Part shown: one piece after another, positions 26,991 through 37,483 of the stretch | How positions within the stretch are numbered: the first letter of the stretch is position 1 | Layout: each line of letters begins with the position of its first letter | Origin: Phoronis australis | Taxonomy: Eukaryota; Phoronida; Phoronidae | Direction of reading: 5' to 3' | Assembly (NCBI GenBank): GCA_002633005.1 | Contig: NMRA01000562.1 | Coordinates: 177,386-241,385 of the forward strand | DNA: 64,000 nt | The notes under the pieces: model-generated | Database searches by the model: none | What the model was told of the DNA's origin: nothing | Seen by the model: the letters and a program-made list of their open reading frames with translations, nothing else | Program-made: the position numbers and the translations under genes

Positions 26991-27580
26991 ACGCCTCCTC
27001 TAGGATAGCATGTAATCTGAAACGAAGATTTGATGGGTCATCAGAAATCAATAGACAAGGGTCATACAGGAAATATGGACTGGCGGGAACAATTCAGTCC
27101 CGGTGGTGTGCGATGGAGGTGTGGTCAGCGAGACGGTAACCGCGTGACGCAGTATCGCTGTCTTCCACGTGACAATAGAGATGCGTGGCGATTAAAGGTG
27201 ACATAAGCCGGAATCTTATGTAAAAATGATTTAGGATATCAGTTATTCCATGCTTAGCAATTCCTATCACCGTTTTGGGGAGCAGTATGTAAAGCGAATT
27301 ATACATAAGTTTCATATGTACCCGATATGAGATATGATGTTCCAAGCAAGTTCAATTTGGAAATTTGTATAGGGTCCTACATAGCCTTAAACTACTCTGC
27401 GCCATTTATCCAGTGAGGCTCAGCTCCGCCAGCATATTACTAAATTGCTACAGTGGGAATGGCAGACTCGATTCGGCACTGAGGTTTAATCCCAGACCAT
27501 TAGGGTTGTTTGTTTTAGCGTCAGCTACCGAAGCAATATGGTTGTCACAGAAATTCTACGCGTTTTTGGAACCCATTTCA

Positions 27581-27890
27581 GTTCAAGTAAAGGATGAAAA
27601 TGCGGGACGTTACTTTGGAAAAGGCACAGCGGTAGCCGAACCGGATGTCAATCGCCACTGTGCTATCTACAATTGGGATAGTGTCAAAGTCTTTGCCCAT
27701 GATGCCGGAAAGAAAAGACGCTGGAAACGCGAACGTTTACATTTTAAGAAAGCGAGCGACACGGTCATGAACCGTGACGTAGGCCAGTGCCCTCTTTCTG
27801 ATCATTACGATAGCTTTTTCGTGGCCCAAGTCAGGTCATTTGGTCATCATTCTGAGGATGACCGCAACCGTTGATGGTCGAAAACGTTAA
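27581..27890 (+). pseudogene. Penelope-like retroelement remnant (GIY-YIG nuclease C-terminal region)
   Basis: The frame contains HCAIYNWDSVKVF, then basic residues (KKRRWKRERLHFKKA), then VMNRDVG and LSDHYDSFF before its stop at 27872-27874. The order H..I.W..VKV - R.KR...A - MNRD.G - LS..YD is that of the C-terminal end of GIY-YIG-type Penelope-like elements and related retroelements. Right after the stop are GAGGATGACCGCAACCG and GGTCGAAAACGTT, also usual at their 3' ends. The reverse transcriptase and the catalytic GIY and YIG motifs are absent, so this is a 3' fragment. It is directly abutted by the hAT-like element at 27899. Confidence 0.55.
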
Positions 27891-27898
27891 ACTTATTA

Positions 27899-28201
27899 CA
27901 GTGGCGGATCTAGGATACCATAAGGGGGCCCAAGATGTTGCCTCGGAGAATTGGGCAAAGCGCGATTGTAAGCACAGGCGGCCCGAAAGTTGCGGGGCTG
28001 GCGATGTGGACCTGGTGTAGCCAAATTCTATCGGAGGACTAAAAAAAACGGGAACACGATTCCGCTGCAACCTGCCCCCCAGATTGGTGCCCTCACGTTT
28101 CTTCACGCTCTTGGTCTCTTGGTGTTTGCTGCTGTTTATTATTCCTTGCACCAACCAAGGAGGGGGGGCGGACCCCCTGAGCCCCCCTAAATCCGCCTAT
28201 G
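27899..28201. mobile_element. Short hAT-like element, GGCGGATCTAGG family
   Basis: 303 bp with ends CAGTGGCGGATCTAGG and CCTAAATCCGCCTATG, which are imperfect inverted repeats. A perfect 5-bp target duplication TATTA lies at 27894-27898 and 28202-28206. The left end is nearly the same as the inverse of the right end of the element at 35662 (GGCGGATCTAGGATA.CA.AAGGGGG). No transposase. Confidence 0.85.
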
Positions 28202-28206
28202 TATTA

Positions 28207-29178
28207 TAAGTACTCGACTGTGTCTCGTGAAATTTGCCTACATTTTGACTCACCAATGTGATGCAATTACTTAGTGAGTACGACTTCTTTTTAAAGTGAT
28301 TTGAGATTCGCACAGGTAATTTCACTTCAAATGCAAGATAACGTAATACTTTCAATTTGAGTGCTTTGACACTCATGGGTACACGCACCTCTCTTACGGC
28401 GTTGATATTCCTCGCACAGGCGCATAAGACACTAGCACACATTTTGCCCTCGACAAATAAAGGCCCATACCTTGACGCGATAGAACAACAAATGAATTAT
28501 ACCCCCGAATTTGTTCAGCAATACATCGCATAAGTTATCACTTGGGTGGGATAAGACTTTTTCTTGTATGCAGTTGACTTCCCCGCCATGTCAATACAAC
28601 AGTTTTATTCGGTATTTAAATTCAGTCATTTCTATGGGGGAAGGAAACACCTTTTCACTAGATTCCCAAGACTTGTACAAACCGCGACTGCACCCAGTTA
28701 CGTGTTGGTCGTATTGCTGCAACTGTGCTTCCAAGGCATGTACAAATCACTTGTCGCAACGAAAAAACACGGCAGTTTGTCGGTGCAACCTTTTGGAAAA
28801 TGTGAATTGCGACGTGTTAGTGCAGTTGTGACAGTTTGTTTGCTAACAGCGCCCCCTTTTGATAATACCCAATACTCAGCGTCCGTCGCAGCCATGGACT
28901 GCTCTCCAGCATGGCGGACCACGTAGCTTGCATTTTACATTGGATCACTGGATCACCACAAAGCTTAATCATGACGCTTTGGTGGAAAATACACCTCGCG
29001 ATGAGATGCGATGAGACGCGATGAGCAAAAATAAAATATTTTCTATTCTTTCATGAGGAAAGAAAATAGCTTAATTCAGCTGAAACAGTGCGAGACAATG
29101 TCTTTCAAAACATGCAAAGTAAGGGTATTGTTTTATCAGGCAAAACGTAAGAAATCATGTCAGGGTAAGTAATAGTTG
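28207..29178. other. No supported gene
   Basis: Several overlapping frames of 74-120 codons lie around 28511-28926 on both strands without motifs. A short run of GCGATGAGA-type units is present at about 28997-29025. No gene can be supported. Confidence 0.4.
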
Positions 29179-29641
29179 TTAAAGGGAAAGGCAACATTTT
29201 TTCATGTCATTTTAGCAAAAATAATGTTCTTTGATTATCCCAGACATATTTTTCACTTATTTTTTTTAAGGTTTTCGTAATTTAATTAATTATTCGTCCT
29301 TTACTCCGGAAGTGCCGTTTTGGGAAGCGAGAATTTCGTGCCTATTTCTTTTCACATAGTGACTATGAGAGCTGTCGAGTCAGTCATTGTTATACCTCGG
29401 TTGTGACAAGTTCATTCGTCGTTTGTTTACGAGTCAGTCAACATGCGACGCTGTTGCTGCGTACCGGGATGTACTCATTGTCGCCCAGAGACTGTAAACA
29501 GCCCTGCTGCCCCGTTCGACACCCAGTGAAGAGGACAGTTCGTCGTCCAATGAATAAATGGGTGAGCCAAACTTTGATAAGTTTATTGAGGACTTGTCTA
29601 AAATATTGGACCTATTTGAAAGTTTGGGGGTGCGCCGTCTG
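29179..29641 (+). mobile_element. Truncated TTAA-flanked THAP element (Kolobok-like)
   Basis: Starts TTAA|AGGGAAAGGCAAC at 29179-29195 and matches the left arm of the element at 37484 through ACTCCGGAAGTG and GAGTCAGTCATTGTT. After a frame change it matches that element's internal SEEDSSSSNE and KFI.DL coding part. The THAP start ATG aligns at 29442 (ATGCGACGCTGTTGCTGC). Relative to the longer copy, most of the THAP domain is deleted. The right end is missing and the sequence runs into a hAT-like fragment. Confidence 0.75.
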
Positions 29642-29715
29642 GCGGGCAAAATCCTGGCTAATACTCTGCCCTGCCCCCCCCTCCCCCCTAAATAAAAATC
29701 CTGGATCCGCCCCTG
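29642..29715. mobile_element. Fragment of short hAT-like element, GGCGGATCC family
   Basis: The 74 bp match the right part of the element at 14417 (AAAATCCTGGCTAATACTCT, a C-run, AAAATCCTGGATCCG) and end GGATCCGCCCCTG. The left end is missing, so it is a deletion remnant. Confidence 0.75.
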
Positions 29716-29819
29716 GTATTTCCCTGCTGTCTGATCTGGGAAAACTTTTTACCTGATTTTGAAATAAACTTCTTTATTGCTGGACTGAAAATAATTATAA
29801 ACTCTCTGAGTCTTAACCT

Positions 29820-30750
29820 GGCTTTAGGAAGGGCTACTCTACGATCGACCAAGTGTTTACACTTCAAGCTATGTGTCACAAGTACTTGTACTTGAGTCGG
29901 CAGGGTGGCAGATTTTACTGCGCTTTTGTGGATTTCTCAAAGGCATTCGATCGAATCCCTCATAGGCTACTATTCTATGGATTGTAAAGTATTGATGAGC
30001 TTCGTAAAATTTTTTAGCATACTCCGCTCTATGTATGGTAAATTGCGACCTTGCGTGAAACTCAAGATGGTCTTACAGAGTCCTTTGATTGTACTGTTGG
30101 CACTCGCCAGGGTTGCATGATGAGCCCATTATTATCTGTGTTGTATCTAAATGAATTTCTAGTTCAACAGACAGCGAAGAGTAATATTAATAGTACATAT
30201 CTCAGCAAACAAGTGCCAAGAGTCAACTCACTGCTGTACGCAGACGACATGTTGTTGTGTCCCTCTACCGCCATCAACTTACACCGTATGCTAAATTGTG
30301 TGGCAGAATTTTTCGAATCATGGATCATGCAAGTAAACTTGAAGAAAACCAAGGTGATCGTTTTCAGAAATGACAGTCCCCTTAAACAATTACGAGAAAT
30401 GGTTCTGCAATTGCACTTAAGGCGATGTGGTGCCTCATTACAAATACCTTGGACTGTTTATCACCCCAAACCTTTCGCGGACAAAGGCCATTAAAACGTT
30501 GTCTAGTGAAACAAATAAAGCTGTCTCTGCAATTTGTAAATTAAGGCAAATTTGAAGAGATTTACCTCTGTCGATAGCCCTTTACATGGTTTCCCCTCTT
30601 TGTGTTATGACGCTGAGATATGGGGATTTGAGGAGCACAGGAACGATTGGAAAGTGTACATATCAAGTTTTGTAAATGCATTTAGGAGTAGGCAGTTGTT
30701 CAAACTCTGCAATTATGGGAGAAAGTGGTCGATTCCCATTGTTTACTAAA
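29820..30750 (+). pseudogene. LINE (non-LTR retrotransposon) reverse transcriptase remnant
   Basis: Read across at least three frame changes, the reverse transcriptase motifs appear in order. GFRKGYSTIDQVFTL is at about 29829. Motif A is FVDFSKAFDRIPH. Motif B is GTRQGCMMSPLL, with a normal F after R.G replaced. The catalytic motif C is LYADDM, with both aspartates kept (about 30236-30253). A basic thumb segment VNLKKTKVIVF follows. Then comes HYKYLGLFITPNLSRTKAIKTL, and finally LCYDAEIWGFE, usual in the connection region. An in-frame stop follows motif A. The 5' part (endonuclease) and the 3' end are absent. The LINE fragment at 44139 could be the C-terminus of the same clade. The exact clade is not decided. 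Confidence 0.85.
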
Positions 30751-31304
30751 TATTTTGTATCCTATATAAAATATTGATTCAAAATACTGGGCATGCGTAG
30801 TAATTGTGGGATAAATACAGAATATGATATGCCTTTTCAGTCAGACTTCATCGTAAGATCTTTTTATAACTGGGCAAGTTTTGTAAGGATGTACAGTACT
30901 TCTGTCTGTATATGGTTTTTAAGATGTATGGTTTAATCAGGGTGAGGTGAGCCAAGCGTTTTCCTTCAATTGACAATTTTTTCCTAGCGCTATTTGCAAG
31001 GCTGGCAATCTGATATCGAATGTAACACAAAATCGCCTTAAGGTTTAAAACAATGTATTGTTTAGAGAATTATCTAAAAATGATTAGTAACCCCTGTGTT
31101 TATCCAGTCTCTGACTCGATTACGATGCTCAAATCATTCGCTAATTAGTGGATAGAGGTCGCCACACAAATATTCCCTGTGCGAAAAGGTTATGTACTAT
31201 TATGAAATTCGAAATGTGATAGTTAGTGCGTAACAAGACCGTCGGAATCAATACTTATATGATCCAACAACATTTAAATTTGAATCTCTCTAGTTTTGAC
31301 CACC
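30751..31304. other. No supported gene
   Basis: AT-rich sequence downstream of the LINE remnant. It may hold the rest of its connection region and 3' UTR in decayed form, but nothing can be aligned by eye. Confidence 0.35.
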
Positions 31305-31418
31305 CATGCGAGGGGCATTTGAGTGAAAAACTCGCGTACAGGTTAGATCACTCAACAGGCTCGTCATGCGAGGGGCATTTGAGTGAAAAACTCGCGTACA
31401 GGTTAGATCACTCAACAG
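31305..31418. repeat. 60-bp tandem duplication
   Basis: Two adjacent units of 60 and 54 bp starting CATGCGAGGGGCATTTGAGT, identical over the shared length. The short open frame across them repeats the same peptide because 60 is a multiple of three; no other sign of coding. Confidence 0.92.
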
Positions 31419-31491
31419 ACCTGTATAGCCTGGTGGGTTCCAGCCCCAGCCTATCCATTAAATATAGAACATAGGACATAGGACAAAAACA

Positions 31492-31813
31492 CATGCGCGC
31501 ACCCAGGGGGGGTGGGGGCTAAAACGAGCCCNTGCGATAACTTCGATGACGTCAGGGTCACCAACCCTTTACTTCGATGGTCATTAACTACCGAAGCCAG
31601 TATGAACGGTCCAGTTAACTGCGCTGTTTACGTCGACGCTCCGCTCAGACCGGAGTTAAGTCAATATGAAAGGGCCTTAAAAAGGCACAGACGCATAGGT
31701 CACAGTTCTGAAGGTGGTACCCCGTTTTTTTAGTCTTGTCCCTTTTTTGTCAGCAAAAGGTCCACATTGGCAAAAATTCTAGCCCCCCATATTAAAGGCT
31801 GGGTGCGCGCATG
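31492..31813. mobile_element. hAT-like element, CATGCGCGCACCC family, copy 4, interrupted by N
   Basis: The ends CATGCGCGCACCC and GGGTGCGCGCATG are intact, but the flanks (AAACA and TAACG) do not form the 5-bp duplication seen in the other three copies. An isolated N lies at 31532 within the left G-rich end. The middle (31545-31700) does not align with the other copies. This may be two pieces joined at the N. Confidence 0.6.
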
Positions 31814-31965
31814 TAACGACAAAAAATGTTGCAGCTAATGGTACTACTAACTACAATGATAACTAAGTTAGTAATAATTTTGAACTCGACTCTGATTCAG
31901 AGCGCGTCACCAAATCATTGGGCCATGGTGTTTGCGTAGATGACAGGATGGTGCAGACGATTACA

Positions 31966-32111
31966 CAAGGGCGGCGCAGCACTGACAAAAGTGGTGGGGC
32001 TATAGCCGCCCCCCCCCCCCCCCCTNCACCGCCAATAGACCCCGGCCAGCGCAGCACTGAAAAAAGTTGGGGGCCATAGCCCCCCAGCCCCCCCATGGTG
32101 CGCCGCCCATG
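31966..32111. mobile_element. Short hAT-like element, GGGCGGCGCA family, interrupted by N
   Basis: Inverted ends CAAGGGCGGCGCA and TGCGCCGCCCATG. It holds two copies of GCGCAGCACTGA.AAAAGT followed by GGGGC-TATAGCC or GGGGCCATAGCC. These are separated by an 18-base C-run and an isolated N at 32026. The flanks TTACA and GAGGC do not match. The partial internal duplication around the N suggests a join between two reads or alleles of the same element end. Confidence 0.55.
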
Positions 32112-32734
32112 GAGGCTTTGTGTTACTCATCGGCATTGAATGCGCGTGGTGGCTACACCATAGGGCAACAAAGGAATCAGGAAGTAAATGTTTATGGGTA
32201 GCTAAGCTATATAGCAGCGCGCGAGAGAGCTCCCCCCGACAACAAGTGCGGTGTGAATGCCTTCGACAAAGAAACAAAACAGCAGAAAATAGGTTTGTTA
32301 TCTGCTACGTTGGTGTACTCGGTGCTAACATAGTATGGTAATGTGCAGGCATTTTCAAATTTCAAATTGAAAGTGATCATCAAATATGTTGTTCATCTAG
32401 TGTCCACTGAGATTGTGGATTGGTGGATTGACATGCACGTTTGTACACGTGTGTGCGTTTGCATTCCTTTAGATTCAGTAGACGCCAGCGGAAATTTCAC
32501 TACAGGTAGTCTTCGGAGTCGCTCAAAAACCAGACATTTAACAACAGTGCTTTCTTGCAATGAGAAAACTCCGATGAGCATGTCCACATTGTTAAGGAAA
32601 AGCAGGTCTAAACCTCATGAAAACTTTGGTCAATGAAGAAACTGTTCTCTTGTCAATCAGTGTCAATCGTGCACAGCCTCGCAGACTTCATACGAGCAAC
32701 AAACTTGATAGAAAAGATTTCTAAGGTTACATGT
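32112..32734. other. No supported gene
   Basis: Overlapping short frames on both strands (up to 97 codons) without motifs. Confidence 0.35.
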
Positions 32735-33814
32735 CACTATTCCGAAGGTTCACTACTCCTAAGATCTACTACTCTGAAGGTTCACTACTCCAAAGCTTTG
32801 CTACCTTCGAAAGTTCACTACTTCGAATGTCCACACTTCCGAGTCCGGAATTCTTACAATTCATTACTCTGATTGTCTGCTAATAAGTCGGAACTGACAT
32901 GAATGAAATATTGTATTTGTGTCCATTTAGTAACCATTTAAAGGGTATGCAAGAGTCACAGGCCTATGGATTTCGCAAGCTATTGTTTAAATTGCGAGAT
33001 CTATACGACGGGCGTGAGCGTGTCGCATGGATATCGCCTATGGGACGCTATCATTGTTTTTTGGTTTCGGTCGCACTAATGTCGTACCTTAGGCACCTAT
33101 CAGCCGGTTACCGATAAATAATTACCATTATGTTTATTATAAAAAAGAAAAACAGTGAACAATACATACGCCTGTCTACCGATATCTATGCAAAGAGCTT
33201 ACGACCTAGTTTCCCGTGGGAATTGTTTACAAATAAGCTCAGTTCCAATCACTGCCAATCGTGATTCTTGAATCTAACTATAACGACTCATTCTCAGGCA
33301 GCTACTCAGTACAACATCTGGAGCACCGGTCAAGACTGCGGCGACTAACGGCGGTTTTAAATTTAAGAAGACTGAATGTGATTCTGACTGCAGGGACAGG
33401 GGAGCCTAGTAACTACATTTACTTTCTACCCGGCCGTGCGCGTGGTTCCGGTGGGTGAGACTGAGGCGCAGGGGCCCTGAACTTTTCAGTCGTGCTGTTA
33501 AATGATGCGATCTCGACATGGATTTGATGAATGTATCGGGGTTCATAATTCATTAATATCCCTACTTCATATTCTTTAAAAATGCAAGAACGTTATCATT
33601 TTTCCCTATTCGTAAGACATGCAGGCAAATTTCGCATGTGCATGAAATCTGGGCGTTGTTTTCGGTATAGGTACACCACTCAATAATTGAAGTATCGTTT
33701 ATTTTTGCATGTAAAAGTATAAACACTACACCTTTGTCCGAAAATTTAGATATTTTCCGAGTAGTGAACCTTCGGAGTAGTGAACCTTCGAAGTAGTAAA
33801 CCGTCCGAATAGTG
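32735..33814. mobile_element. Foldback element with iterated ends (1.08 kb)
   Basis: The left end CACTATTCCGAAGGTTCACT and the inverse of the right end, CACTATTCGGACGGTTTACT, are inverted repeats. Each continues as a degenerate tandem series of about 19 bp (TTCACTACTCCGAAGG), with about five units on the left (32735-32850) and about four on the right (33756-33814). Terminal inverted repeats built of short direct repeats are the pattern of foldback-type elements. No transposase was recognised inside, and no target duplication could be seen. Confidence 0.6.
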
Positions 33815-34058
33815 GGCTGTTCCCATTTCCAGAGATGTAAACAACCAGATAAAAAAATTGTCAAGTCTTCATGTACGTTTGCAAAATGTCAAAGGTCCAC
33901 CCTCCTAGAAATTCGAACCGCCCCCCATCCACGAGGGCGGGGGTCTGCTCAAGAAAGCACAGCATCACGCAAGACAGCGAACGGTGTGTGCTTCAAGAAA
34001 ATGCTCGGAACTTCAATAGAGTAAGCTAGTAAAATTGCAACAAAAAATGGACGATGAA
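33815..34058. other. Short spacer, no gene seen
   Basis: Unremarkable sequence between the foldback element and the first copy of the 2.6-kb repeated unit. Confidence 0.4.
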
Positions 34059-35661
34059 GGCTGGGCGGGTAGTTCTTTTTACAAAGACGACAATAGATGA
34101 ATCTATAAAACTTTTCAAATCTTCACATCAGCATCCGTTCTCAAACTAACGTTTGCATTGCGTTGCGTGTGACGTCACGACAAGAGTTGGTGATTAGACC
34201 CCATTACATCAAAAGTTAAGTGTTGCACGACCGGTGTGACAGCAATACAGAATATACGAGCTGAGCGCGACCATACTCATTGGTCTCTCAGAGGGTGTGG
34301 TTGTTTACAAAAGCTGAGAATCTAACTCATTTCAAATTTCCCTTTAGCATAGGCCTACCAAATTGGTTTGCACCTATACAAGGTATTTCACTGGAAACGA
34401 CGTCGTCAAACATTATGGCTTTTTATATTCCGCTTACTTTTAGACGCCCAGAACGACGTGGTTGGGATTGCGTGGGGATGGCGTGGGGATGGCCGGGTGT
34501 CGGATGACGTCATTTGTCCCTGTGTTATTTCCGTTTTAGGTAGACAACAGAAAGAGTTGCCCTTTTAATAGCATTGTTTCAGGCCACAATCAACGAATTA
34601 CACTCGTCCAAAAATTTACTGGACACTTCTGACATTCCACTGTCATGCCCTGTCCATCAAATCTCCATACCAATTTGATCCTTTGCAAACCGGGACCTTA
34701 AGAGTCCTCTTGAAAATTCTTAAGCCCTGTTCCTGAAGCTGTGAAACGGCTCTGCTTATATCAGTGATTTTGTGAAGTTTGTTTTTCAATTTTTATTTTT
34801 CTTAAGCTATGGTCTCTCATCAGGGAACAGAAAACGACATATTAATCAAATTTCCAGTAATTTCCTGCCATATTGTCCATTATTCAATTTACTGGGAAAT
34901 ACAAACAAGGAAAAGAGACTTGTCGCGGCTCAGGCTTAGACTGACCTCAAGTGCGCATGTGCAGTGCCTTCAGAGGACCTCATCTGTCTGTGGGAGATGT
35001 GTTCAAACACGTCGCACCCACTTGTGTAAGGCCATACTCCGTACCGTGGCAATTTCCGCATGAGTTGTTCAGGCCCTACCGAAGGAGTGTCATTTTTGTG
35101 GATCTCATGTGTTTTGAAAGAATGCAGGCATTGTGTGTAATTTATTTTCTTTTTTTCACGCTCAGTTGGTCGAGTACTGAGGGGCCTCCCGATTGACACA
35201 CGTATGCGGCACCCAGTGCTTGTTAGTACACCATTTCATTGTTTATTGCTATGACCATCTTCGGGTTAGGTCGGTCTCAATGTACAACTGTGTGCGCGGG
35301 GTCTATAAGACGGAAAGTGAGCGTCGGCACAGTAGTTGACATACATTAAATGACTCATTCGCAAGGAATGCTAAAGCCCTATGGGATTTGTGTTGCAGTT
35401 AAGCAAGTTAAACCTCTCCGCTACCTGTTACCCTTCCGAACACGAGAGACACCTACCACTGTGCTTGTGCTGTATACAACGTGCCTTGCTCTAGCTGTGA
35501 TCCGGTATACTTCGGAGAGACTGGTCGAAAACTGGGTACACACATTTCTGAAGACAGAAAAAATTGGAGTTAGAGAGCTCCAGTCATTTTTGACGTAGTC
35601 GGAGTAGCGCTTCTGGGCAAACTATTCCCAAATTTCGTATTACTGACCATGTCATTTAAAT

Positions 35662-36481
35662 CATAGGCGTATTTAGGGGGGGGCCAGGGGGCCCGGGCCC
35701 CCCCCNNNNNNNNNNNNNNNNNNNNNNNNNNNNNNNNNNNNNNNNNNNNNNNNNNNNNNNNNNNNNNNNNNNNNNNNNNNNNNNNNNNNNNNNNNNNNNN
35801 NNNNNNNNNNNNNNNNNNNNNNNNNNNNNNNNNNNNNNNNNNNNNNNNNNNNNNNNNNNNNNNNNNNNNNNNNNNNNNNNNNNNNNNNNNNNNNNNNNNN
35901 NNNNNNNNNNNNNNNNNNNNNNNNNNNNNNNNNNNNNNNNNNNNNNNNNNNNNNNNNNNNNNNNNNNNNNNNNNNNNNNNNNNNNNNNNNNNNNNNNNNN
36001 NNNNNNNNNNNNNNNNNNNNNNNNNNNNNNNNNNNNNNNNNNNNNNNNNNNNNNNNNNNNNNNNNNNNNNNNNNNNNNNNNNNNNNNNNNNNNNNNNNNN
36101 NNNNNNNNNNNNNNNNNNNNNNNNNNNNNNNNNNNNNNNNNNNNNNNNNNNNNNNNNNNNNNNNNNNNNNNNNNNNNNNNNNNNNNNNNNNNNNNNNNNN
36201 NNNNNNNNNNNNNNNNNNNNNNNNNNNNNNNNNNNNNNNNNNNNNNNNNNNNNNNNNNNNNNNNNNNNNNNNNNNNNNNNNNNNNNNNNNNNNNNNNNNN
36301 NNNNNNNNNNNNNNNNNNNNNNNNNNNNNNNNNNNNNNNNNNNNNNNNNNNNNNNNNNNNNNNNNNNNNNNNGACCTCCCCCCATTCGATGCGCATCTAC
36401 AATCGTGGTTCAGTTTGCGCAAATGCTTACAGCCGGACAAAATGTTGGGCCCCCCCTTGTGATATCCTAGATCCGCCACTG
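35662..36481. mobile_element. hAT-like insertion in copy A (GGCGGATCTAGG family)
   Basis: Left end CATAGGCGTATTTAGG, right end CCTAGATCCGCCACTG, flanked by a perfect 5-bp duplication TAAAT (35657-35661 and 36482-36486). Copy B has the empty site with one TAAAT at 40785-40789, which proves the boundaries. The right end matches the element at 27899. Most of the interior is the assembly gap, so its coding content is unknown. Confidence 0.92.
35706..36372. other. Assembly gap (667 Ns)
   Basis: An unbroken run of N. It begins right after a G/C-homopolymer-rich element end. Long reading frames reported across it are artefacts of the Ns. Confidence 1.
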
Positions 36482-36540
36482 TAAATAATCATATTATTGG
36501 CCTGGAAAATGTATCCATCTGAAAAGAGATTCAATAGACT

Positions 36541-36690
36541 CCCAGATGGATCGGATTGTCTGTTCAGGAAAGCTGGTAAACGTTGCATGAATAGGGACTC
36601 GGAAGAACTCTACCCGAAACAATCGTTTGAGCATGGATGGTGATGAGTGGATCCGAAAACGTTCACGGGCACTGTAATAAAATTTGCATC
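36541..36690 (+). pseudogene. Possible Penelope-like 3' trace inside the repeated unit
   Basis: One frame reads GKRCMNRDSEELYP, and about 50 bases on is GGATCCGAAAACGTTCACGG. The MNRD motif and the following GAAAACGTT word sit in the same order as in the Penelope-like remnant at 27581. The matching stretch is repeated in copy B (about 40846-40995). The frame is too short for certainty. Confidence 0.3.
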
Positions 36691-37483
36691 AACAGAATAT
36701 TAAGAATTGCAAAGCCTTTTTGTTGTTTACTGTAACACTAACCCAAGGGGTACTTCAAATGCAACGCTGATTTAATTCCTCACCAGATGTTCCGCTCAGA
36801 TGCAAGGGTTATTACAGCCAGAATCCTTCGCAAAAGGCGCACTTTACGCATTTACAAAGGATACTTTAGTTATCTCATTTGTTTTGGCCAAAATATGAGT
36901 AAGAACTTTAAAATCAGCGCATATGTAAACAACAACATTCAGTTACATGTACCTATCACGGCCCTGAAAGGAATTACATACAATTCAAAAGCGAGGTAAC
37001 AAACATGGTACCGTCAAAGAAATTTTGTTCCAACTAGGGCTTCTTGGCTTAGAAAGAACTGTAAAATTCATTTGTACTGAACACCGTTTTCCGCGACATT
37101 CCCAAACTGAGGAACTTACTGAGCCTGGTCTCAACTGACCAGTACTAAAGTTTGAGAGAAAGGTAGTTGGTTCCAAGCCATACATTGTCAGTGTCAGAAT
37201 CAATATTGATTAAATGATTAGTAAGAATAGATCCATTTTAAGTAGCCCATAATTTGTGCATGTGTACTTTTAAATCATGGGGTCAGACTTGTTGACATGT
37301 ACTTTAACGTCAAAATCTATTTTTAAATGGTGTTTACAACTTTGGGTTCTGGGGTCAAAGTACTCTAGAGATTCTAGAGGATTCTGAGAACAAACTGTAG
37401 CAGCCAAAGATATGATTGGATATGATCATGTGGTTTTTATTAACCAATCACTAAATAAGTAGAATATTATAATATGGGCTTAA

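Noticed and set aside
28511-28926. Overlapping 106-, 120- and 74-codon frames
   Set aside because: Three frames on two strands over the same DNA, none with a motif or codon pattern that stands out.
35350-35598. 82-codon frame conserved between copies A and B
   Set aside because: Copy B has a stop near its start, and the differences seen are amino-acid-changing rather than silent, so there is no sign of selection.
35570-36479. Open frames of 246-271 codons on the minus strand
   Set aside because: They are made almost wholly of N codons across the assembly gap.
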